Shown here in pieces: positions 5,623 to 10,349 of a stretch of 12,190 nucleotides of DNA. The stretch's first letter is position 1; each line of letters begins with the position of its first letter. This DNA is from Chloroflexota bacterium. GTDB taxonomy: Bacteria; Chloroflexota; Anaerolineae; Anaerolineales; Villigracilaceae. The notes under the pieces are model-generated. The model saw nothing but the letters and a program-made list of their open reading frames with translations. It was not told the DNA's origin and searched no databases. The DNA lies in assembly GCA_016191895.1 (NCBI GenBank), contig JACPVD010000218.1, positions 1 to 12,190 of the forward strand, read 5' to 3'. The translations under genes and the position numbers were made by a program.

Positions 5623-6159
5623 CTAAGCAGTCTTCCAATAGCGTGAACCGTCACTCTCGCGGGCAAGCAACCCGGCGTCCACCAGGTCGCGGCGCAGACC
5701 GGCGGTGTCTTCGTTGAAGCGGCGCAGAATGGCGTTCACTTCCTTCTCGGTGTAATTCGTATTGATCTCGAAGAATTGCGCGAGATAATTCAGGAGCACT
5801 CCAAGTTTTGGGGGAGCGGGGATTTGCCTGATGCTTCCATCCGGGTTCAAAAAAGTTTTCAGAATTTTTTTCGAGTTCTCGTCCAAATCATCCGCAGGGG
5901 TAAAGGAGGGGCGTTCCTCGGCCAGTTTATCCCGCGCAAGCGTGGCAAGTTTGTCGTTGTTCAAGGTGAAGACGCCGTCTGTTAGGGTGATGGCCCCGAC
6001 AAACTCAAGAAATCCCAAATGGGTGAGGGAATCCTTGGGCGAGAGATTCATTTGTTCGGCGATCTCCGTGCGGGAGGCGGGTTTCTGTGAGAGCAGGCCG
6101 ATGATCCGCAGGCGGGTTGGGTCCGACATGGCTTTGACAAAATCGAGCATTTCAGTCAT
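5623..6159 (-). CDS. ArsR-type HTH regulator with C-terminal DUF2087 (paralogue B)
   Basis: The 178-residue product has the same two-domain plan as its downstream neighbour: N-terminal HTH (FVKAMSDPTRLRIIGLLSQ; EIAEQMNLSPKDSLTHLGFLE) and C-terminal DUF2087 (DGSIRQIP, NYTEKEVNAILRRFNEDT, LRRDLVDAGLL, SRYWK). The recognition helix lacks the TVSHHL pattern of paralogue A, so DNA binding may be weaker or of different specificity. It too has no cysteine. The gene is first in the operon, with a strong promoter at 6201-6228 and a GGAAG site about 9 nt before the ATG. Tandem duplication followed by divergence is the simplest origin; the pair might form a heterodimer. Confidence 0.87.
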   Translation of the reverse strand: MTEMLDFVKAMSDPTRLRIIGLLSQKPASRTEIAEQMNLSPKDSLTHLGFLEFVGAITLTDGVFTLNNDKLATLARDKLAEERPSFTPADDLDENSKKILKTFLNPDGSIRQIPAPPKLGVLLNYLAQFFEINTNYTEKEVNAILRRFNEDTAGLRRDLVDAGLLARESDGSRYWKTA

Positions 6160-6179
6160 GGTTCACTTCCGTAAAACTA

Positions 6180-6198
6180 ATTTGATGTATATCGAAAT
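6180..6198. promoter_or_regulatory. Candidate operator over the transcription start of the ArsR pair
   Basis: ATTTGAT (6180-6186), spacer GTAT, ATCGAAAT (6191-6198): an inverted repeat apart from one extra base in the right arm. It covers the predicted start of the minus-strand transcript. AT-rich imperfect palindromes in this position are typical ArsR operators; autoregulation is inferred. Confidence 0.35.
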
Positions 6199-6200
6199 GA

Positions 6201-6228
6201 ATTTTAGCACGGATTAAAAAAATGTCAA
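6201..6228 (-). promoter_or_regulatory. Sigma-70-type promoter of the ArsR-DUF2087 pair
   Basis: On the minus strand TTGACA (complement of 6223-6228, perfect) and TAAAAT (complement of 6201-6206, five of six) are 16 bp apart. Transcription would start near 6194, about 35 nt before the ATG of paralogue B. Confidence 0.8.
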
Positions 6229-6246
6229 CCGCGAAATTGCGGTTGA
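6216..6246 (-). terminator. Hairpin overlapping the -35 box: fmdB terminator and/or operator
   Basis: TCAACCGC (6225-6232) and GCGGTTGA (6239-6246) are perfect 8-bp arms around 6 nt. Read on the minus strand, the hairpin is followed by CA and seven T (6216-6222), the form of a terminator for the zinc-ribbon gene upstream. Its distal arm also overlaps the TTGACA of the ArsR promoter, so as DNA it is well placed to be an operator. Both roles are possible. Confidence 0.55.
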
Positions 6247-6256
6247 ACGGGTGGAG

Positions 6257-6278
6257 TCAAACGTCCCCAGACGTTTGA
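6257..6278. repeat. Palindromic hairpin, core GTCTGGGGAC (minus strand)
   Basis: TCAAACGTC (6257-6265), loop CCCA, GACGTTTGA (6270-6278): a perfect 9-bp stem. No T tract follows on either strand. It shares its core, in opposite orientation, with the hairpin at 6301-6326. Confidence 0.65.
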
Positions 6279-6300
6279 GCCTTTTATATAGAAGATTATC

Positions 6301-6326
6301 ATTCCAATGTCTGGAGACATTGGAAT
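6301..6326. repeat. Palindromic hairpin, core GTCTGGAGAC (plus strand)
   Basis: ATTCCAATGTC (6301-6311), loop TGGA, GACATTGGAAT (6316-6326): a perfect 11-bp stem, 8 bp beyond the stop codon of the zinc-ribbon gene. It lacks a U tract, so it would act as a 3' mRNA stem or as DNA rather than as a normal terminator. Confidence 0.65.
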
Positions 6327-6334
6327 CCATTTCT

Positions 6335-6718
6335 TCAACCCGCGTCTGACGCATCCCCCGCGCCGAGATCGGGCATGGCAGATTCGATCTCTTCCGGGCT
6401 TTGGCCTGATTCGAGCCTGTCGACCACTTCGTCGAATTCGCCGGGCAGGTCTTCGCCCATTTCGTTGCCCATCTTTTTCATCATGCGCGCGAGGGCCTTG
6501 GGATCGTCTTCGATGCCTTCGAGGCCGGCGAATTCGTCCGCGGCGGATTCCATGCGGCTTTCTTCGGATTTGGCAATGCGGACTTTCGTCATGCGGCGGC
6601 GGACTTTCGCACTCTGACAGTGGGCGCAGCGCACGGTCTTTTTGCCGTATTCGCTGAAGGTCAGGAAGACATCGAAACGCTGGTTGCAGTTGTTGCAGAT
6701 AAAGTCATAGGTGGGCAT
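6335..6718 (-). CDS. FmdB-family zinc-ribbon protein
   Basis: The 127-residue protein begins MPTYDFICNNCNQRFDVF and has a second knuckle CAHC at residues 31-34, giving the CxxC...CxxC zinc site of the FmdB family (regulatory-protein FmdB, CxxC_CxxC_SSSS type). The N-terminal Y.F.C..C..RF pattern and the K/R-rich stretch after the second knuckle are typical. The remaining two thirds are acidic and Met-rich, with MMKKMGNEMGEDLPGEFDEV, probably a helix, and LESGQSPEEIESAMPDL. Family members are often found near housekeeping genes and have no firm function; regulation or nucleic-acid binding is only suggested. The start ATG lies 6 nt downstream of a TAAAAT box and has no Shine-Dalgarno. Divergent from gmk, with 68 bp between the starts. 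Confidence 0.88.
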   Translation of the reverse strand: MPTYDFICNNCNQRFDVFLTFSEYGKKTVRCAHCQSAKVRRRMTKVRIAKSEESRMESAADEFAGLEGIEDDPKALARMMKKMGNEMGEDLPGEFDEVVDRLESGQSPEEIESAMPDLGAGDASDAG

Positions 6719-6724
6719 GCGCCC

Positions 6725-6730
6725 ATTTTA
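6725..6730 (-). promoter_or_regulatory. -10 box placed for a leaderless fmdB-type mRNA
   Basis: TAAAAT on the minus strand (complement of 6725-6730) ends exactly 6 nt before the ATG at 6718-6716. No -35 match is obvious. The geometry equals that of the macro-domain gene and gmk. Confidence 0.5.
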
Positions 6731-6774
6731 ACCGAATCAGGCATCAGCGTGGAAGGGTGCGCGAGTCGGTTTGG

Positions 6775-6780
6775 TACAAT
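6775..6780 (+). promoter_or_regulatory. -10 box placed for a leaderless gmk mRNA
   Basis: TACAAT ends 6 nt before ATG 6787. The sequence TACAATATCCGCATG differs by one base from TAAAATATCCGCATG before the macro-domain gene. No clear -35 or Shine-Dalgarno is present. Confidence 0.5.
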
Positions 6781-6786
6781 ATCCGC

Positions 6787-7404
6787 ATGCCTGAATCATT
6801 CCAACCCCGCACCCCCAATCCGCTTTTGATCGTCATCTCCGGCCCTTCCGGCGTGGGCAAAGACTCTGTTGTGCAGCGCATGAAGGATCGCGGCCTGCCG
6901 TTCCATTTTGTCGTCACCGCCACCACGCGCGCGAAACGCGAAAACGAGACGCACGGCAAGGATTACTGGTTCGTTTCGGATGACGAGTTCGCGCGCATGA
7001 TCGAGGAAAACGAATTGATCGAGTACGCGATCGTGTACGGCGATTACAAGGGTATCCCAAAATTCGAGGTGCGCGGGGCGCTGGAAAGCGGCAAGGATGT
7101 GGTGATGCGAATCGACGTGCAAGGCGCGGAGTCGGTGCGAAAGCTTGCGCCGCATGCGTTGTTGATCTTCATCACCTGCGAGGGCGAGGACGAACTCGAA
7201 CGGCGGTTGCGCGAACGCAAAACCGAAACGGCGGATTCGTTGTCGCTGCGAATCGCGACCGCCCGCAAGGAGTTGCAACGCATCGAGGCGTTCGATTATG
7301 TGGTAGCCAATGAAGATTTTCGTCTGGACGATACGGTGGACAGGGTGCGCGCGATCATCACCGCCGAGCATTTGCGCGTGCAACAACGCAAGGTGAGTCT
7401 ATGA
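6787..7404 (+). CDS. gmk: Guanylate kinase
   Basis: Converts GMP and ATP to GDP and ADP in the cytosol, an essential step of guanine nucleotide synthesis. The 205-residue product (family about 200-210) has the P-loop GPSGVGKDS (19-27), the GMP-binding segment TATTRAKRENETHGKDYWFV (44-63), the ELIEYAIVYGDYKGIP lid/GMP region, MRIDVQGAESV and the Arg-rich late part (LRERKTE..DSLSLRIATARKEL). Odd points: Asp after the P-loop Lys where Gly or Ser is usual, and KRENE where most enzymes have PR.GE. I start at ATG 6787 on the leaderless -10 geometry; a GTG at 6757 would put the -10 inside the gene. The stop overlaps the rhomboid start by ATGA, so the two are translationally coupled. Confidence 0.95.
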   Translation: MPESFQPRTPNPLLIVISGPSGVGKDSVVQRMKDRGLPFHFVVTATTRAKRENETHGKDYWFVSDDEFARMIEENELIEYAIVYGDYKGIPKFEVRGALESGKDVVMRIDVQGAESVRKLAPHALLIFITCEGEDELERRLRERKTETADSLSLRIATARKELQRIEAFDYVVANEDFRLDDTVDRVRAIITAEHLRVQQRKVSL

Positions 7405-8153
7405 GCGAAACGCCCATTGCCGAACCCCTTTCCCAGCCGGTGCGCATTGCCCTGCCGCCCGCGGCGCCGACGGTAACCCATGTGATCATCGGCGTTACGG
7501 TGTTTGTCTATCTTCTACAACTGGCGAGTGCGGCGATCTTTGGATATGCGGTGTATCAAATCGGCTGGCTTGAATATTTTGGAGCGCGCATTAATGACGC
7601 GATTCGCGCGGGGCAGGTATGGCGGCTGATCACTCCCGTCTTCCTGCATGGATCGGTGGCGCACATCTTCTTCAATATGTATGCGTTGTTTTCGATCGGC
7701 TCGTTTTTGGAGCGACACTTTGGTCACCGGCGTTTTGCGCTTTTGTATTTTCTTGCGGCGTTTTCCGGGAATGTGCTTTCGTTCCTGCTGACGGATGGCT
7801 ATTCCGTCGGCGCATCGACCGCGGTGTTTGGGCTGGCGGCGGCGCAGGGAATTTTCTTTTATCACAATCGCGAGTTGTTTGGCGGGCAGGCAAAGCAGGC
7901 CATCAGCAATGCGGTTTTTATCATCGTGGTGAATCTGTTCATCGGCTTGACGCCCGGCATCGACAATTGGGGGCACATGGGCGGACTGCTCGGCGGCGCG
8001 ATGTTTGCGTGGTTTGCAAGCCCGCGTTGGGAGGTGGCGGGGATATCGCCCAATTTATACCTGCATGACCAGCGCGAATTCCGCGAGGTGGTTTTAGGGG
8101 CGGGCGTGGTAGTCGTTATTTTCGGCGGGCTGGCGTTTTGGGGGATGTTGTAA
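7401..8153 (+). CDS. Rhomboid-family intramembrane serine protease
   Basis: Cleaves membrane proteins within or next to their transmembrane segments. The 250-residue protein has a short cytosolic N-terminus and about seven hydrophobic segments (near 26-50, 76-103, 110-131, 138-155, 166-185, 190-209 and 229-250). Family motifs are complete: WRLITPVFLHGSVAHIFFNM (74-93) with the conserved His and Asn, the catalytic GAS motif with Ser139, and NWGHMGG with His192, so the Ser-His dyad is intact. It overlaps gmk by 4 bases (ATGA), with AAGGTGAG (7390-7397) inside gmk as a ribosome binding site. Substrate unknown; coupling to a nucleotide kinase probably reflects operon economy, not shared function. 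A terminator follows at 8188. Confidence 0.94.
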   Translation: MSETPIAEPLSQPVRIALPPAAPTVTHVIIGVTVFVYLLQLASAAIFGYAVYQIGWLEYFGARINDAIRAGQVWRLITPVFLHGSVAHIFFNMYALFSIGSFLERHFGHRRFALLYFLAAFSGNVLSFLLTDGYSVGASTAVFGLAAAQGIFFYHNRELFGGQAKQAISNAVFIIVVNLFIGLTPGIDNWGHMGGLLGGAMFAWFASPRWEVAGISPNLYLHDQREFREVVLGAGVVVVIFGGLAFWGML

Positions 8154-8187
8154 AAAATTCACCGCAAAGACTAAAAAATGGTAACAA

Positions 8188-8216
8188 AAAACGCGCCCAA
8201 GATGCAGGCGCGTTTT
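8188..8216. terminator. Bidirectional terminator, rhomboid gene against transporter operon
   Basis: AAAACGCGCC (8188-8197) pairs with GGCGCGTTTT (8207-8216) around a 9-nt loop. On minus the stem is followed by a run of T (complement of 8186-8191), a good terminator for the permease operon ending at 8232. On plus only TTTT follows, so termination there may be weaker. Confidence 0.82.
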
Positions 8217-8231
8217 GATTCGAGGTGATGA

Positions 8232-9194
8232 TCAACTTACATGCGCAAGTCTTGGGTCGAGCGCGTCGCGCAGACCGTCTCCCAATAAGTTGAAGGCCAG
8301 CACGGTGAGCATGATCGCGAGGCCGGGATAAAAGACAAGGTGCGGCGCGGTGAAGACCTGGTTGCGTTCCGCGCCGAGCATGGAGCCCCACTCAGGCGTG
8401 GGCGGCTGCGCTCCCAGGCCAAGAAAGGACAACGCGGCGGCATCCAGAATGGCGGATGCGATGCCAAGCGTCCCTTGCACGATCAGTGGAGTGAGGGCGT
8501 TGGGTAGAATGCGTTTGAAGAGGATTTCGTAGGTGTTCCCGCCGAGGGCGCGCGAGGCGGAGACGTAGTCCATTTCGCGGACGGAGAGCACGCTTCCGCG
8601 CACCACGCGGGCATAGGCGGGGATGGAGACAATGCCGATGGCGAGCAACGCATTGATCAGGCCGGGCCCGATCACGGTCACGATGGCGATCGCCAACAGC
8701 AGGGAGGGAAAGGCCAGCAACACATCCATCACGCGCATGATGACGTTATCGATCCAGCCGCCGAAGTATCCGCCAAGCGCGCCGAGAACCGTCCCAATGA
8801 TGATGGCAAAGGTTACGGTGGAGAATCCGATCATCAGGCTCAGCCTTGCTCCATAAAGCATGCGGCTGAATTCGTCGCGGATATTGCCATCCAACCCCAT
8901 GAGATGCTGTGGTTTGTCGCTGGCGCATCCGAACGCGTGGATGCATGGGTCGAGTCTCTTTTTTGCGAATTCTGTCGGGTACTCTTTCTCATCCAGCATG
9001 GAAAGAGTTGGGCTGTAGGGGGCAAGCCATTGCGCGGTGAAGGCGATGAAGACCAGGATGGCGAGAATCACCATGCCGACGATGGACGACTTGCGGCGGA
9101 ACAACCTGCGGCGTGTGATCTGCCAGAGACTGACCGAGTCGAGGGAGAGCGCTTCTGAGTCGAGTTTTTTGAGGGGAGTGGTTTGGGCGGCCAT
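8232..9194 (-). CDS. Family-5 (Dpp/Opp-type) ABC importer permease, DppC-like
   Basis: One of the two membrane subunits of a peptide/nickel-type importer. The 320-residue product has a cytosolic N-terminus, a first membrane helix (39-56), an extracytoplasmic segment, HLMGLDGNIRDEFSRMLYGA (97-116; usual form HPLGTD..GRD..SR..YG) and five further helices. The EAA loop that docks the ATPase is at about 211-231 (SRALGGNTYEILFKRILPN), and EWGSML (268-273) is typical of DppC. Cys84 and Cys90 lie in the extracytoplasmic segment and could form a disulfide. The ATG is 10 nt after the DppB-like stop, with AGGAA overlapping that stop codon. Last gene of the operon; no ATPase gene follows. The substrate could be peptides or other small polar solutes. 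Confidence 0.94.
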   Translation of the reverse strand: MAAQTTPLKKLDSEALSLDSVSLWQITRRRLFRRKSSIVGMVILAILVFIAFTAQWLAPYSPTLSMLDEKEYPTEFAKKRLDPCIHAFGCASDKPQHLMGLDGNIRDEFSRMLYGARLSLMIGFSTVTFAIIIGTVLGALGGYFGGWIDNVIMRVMDVLLAFPSLLLAIAIVTVIGPGLINALLAIGIVSIPAYARVVRGSVLSVREMDYVSASRALGGNTYEILFKRILPNALTPLIVQGTLGIASAILDAAALSFLGLGAQPPTPEWGSMLGAERNQVFTAPHLVFYPGLAIMLTVLAFNLLGDGLRDALDPRLAHVS

Positions 9195-9204
9195 GAAGCG
9201 GTTC

Positions 9205-10284
9205 CTAGTCGAGGCGGATGCGGGGATCGAGGTAGGCGTACGAAACGTCCACGATCAGGTTCAGCGCAACGAAGAAAATTGCGATGACGACGGTGAATCC
9301 CTGCACAATGCCGTAATCCCGTGCGGTGATTCCATCGTAGAGTATTCGCCCCACCCCGGATAAATTGAAGACGGTTTCGGTCAACACTGCGCCGCCGAGA
9401 AGCCCGCCTAACGAGAGGCCGATCACGGTTGCCAGTGGAAGGAGCGCGTTGCGAAACGCATGTTTCATGATCACCCTGCGGCGGATCACCCCTTTGGCGC
9501 GCGCCGTGCGGATGTAATCCTGACCAAGCACTTCGAGCATTGCCGAGCGTGTCATGCGGGCGATGAGCGCCATAGGAATTGTGCTAAGGGCAAAGGCGGG
9601 AAGAATCAGGTGTGTGACGGCATCCTTGAGCACTTCCCAGTCTGCGGAGAGCAGGGAGTTGAAAATATTCATGCGGCTGATAAAATCCGCAAGGGTGTAG
9701 GAAAAAGTCCCTTCGGTTAATTGCCACCCCCAAATTTCAAAGAACGGTATCGTGATCACGCCCGCGCTCAAACGCCCCGATGGCGGAAGTTGGAAGATCG
9801 TATCCTTCAATGTGAGCGAAAAGATGTATGCAAGCATCAAGCCGAGCCAGAAGACCGGCATCGATACACCGACGTTTGCCCATAACATGGTGAGCACGTC
9901 CACCCATGAGTTGTGACGCACCGCGGCGATGACTCCCAGTGGAATGCCGACGACAACGCTGAACAACAACGCGGCCAGGCTCAACTCAAAGGTGATTGGC
10001 AGGCGTTCCATCAATAATTCAGTGATGGGCTTCGAATAGCGGAATGAATTCCCAAAATCGCCTCGCGCGATCTCGCCGACATACACCCCAAATTGCACAA
10101 GGATGGGTCGATCCAATCCGTGACGGTGGTTGAATTCATCGCACACGACTTTCGTGGCTTTTTCACCGAGCATGGCGCGGCAAGGGTCGCCGGGAATCAG
10201 GCGCGCAAGCGCGAACGTGGCAAATAAAATGCCAAATAATACCGGAATAGCGAGGACAAGCCGTCGAAGAATATAGGATGCCAT
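9205..10284 (-). CDS. Family-5 (Dpp/Opp-type) ABC importer permease, DppB-like
   Basis: Partner membrane subunit of the downstream DppC-like protein. The 359-residue product (family about 305-340, so slightly long) has the N-terminal helix YILRRLVLAIPVLFGILFAT, the signature RLIPGDP (28-34), LPITFELSLAALLFSVVVGI, an EAA loop at about 257-282 (YIRTARAKGVIRRRVIMKHA) and the family end LTETVFNLSGVGRI and YAYLDPRIRL. The extra length is in the region 160-215 between helices, including WGWQLTEGTFSYTLADFI. Cys35 and Cys48 are in the first extracytoplasmic loop. No clear Shine-Dalgarno precedes the ATG; a GC-rich hairpin stands 14 nt upstream. Gene order receptor, DppB, DppC is standard for this family. 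Confidence 0.95.
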   Translation of the reverse strand: MASYILRRLVLAIPVLFGILFATFALARLIPGDPCRAMLGEKATKVVCDEFNHRHGLDRPILVQFGVYVGEIARGDFGNSFRYSKPITELLMERLPITFELSLAALLFSVVVGIPLGVIAAVRHNSWVDVLTMLWANVGVSMPVFWLGLMLAYIFSLTLKDTIFQLPPSGRLSAGVITIPFFEIWGWQLTEGTFSYTLADFISRMNIFNSLLSADWEVLKDAVTHLILPAFALSTIPMALIARMTRSAMLEVLGQDYIRTARAKGVIRRRVIMKHAFRNALLPLATVIGLSLGGLLGGAVLTETVFNLSGVGRILYDGITARDYGIVQGFTVVIAIFFVALNLIVDVSYAYLDPRIRLD

Positions 10285-10297
10285 GTGGGGTTGGGAG

Positions 10298-10329
10298 AAC
10301 CCCCCGGCAGGCGAACCGGCCGGGGGGTT
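10298..10329 (-). promoter_or_regulatory. GC-rich hairpin between receptor and permease genes
   Basis: AACCCCCCGGC (10298-10308) pairs perfectly with GCCGGGGGGTT (10319-10329), an 11-bp stem with a 10-nt loop, in the 65-bp gap between the receptor stop and the DppB-like start. There is no T run, so it is not a normal terminator. In other importer operons a stem in this place protects the receptor mRNA 3' end and lowers permease expression; that role is inferred here. Confidence 0.7.
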
Positions 10330-10349
10330 AATGCTACTAACGAATCAAA

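Noticed and set aside
6160..6334. Small RNA or tRNA gene in the longest gap
   Set aside because: The hairpins are separate palindromes with no cloverleaf; no plus-strand promoter is evident. The gap is explained by the ArsR promoter, candidate operators and repeats.
6757..6759. GTG 6757 as gmk start
   Set aside because: It adds ten residues not typical of the family and puts the TACAAT box inside the gene; ATG 6787 has the 6-nt leaderless spacing.
6796..7386. Minus-strand open frame (196 codons) opposite gmk
   Set aside because: Antisense to a certain guanylate kinase; His/Arg-rich translation without motifs.
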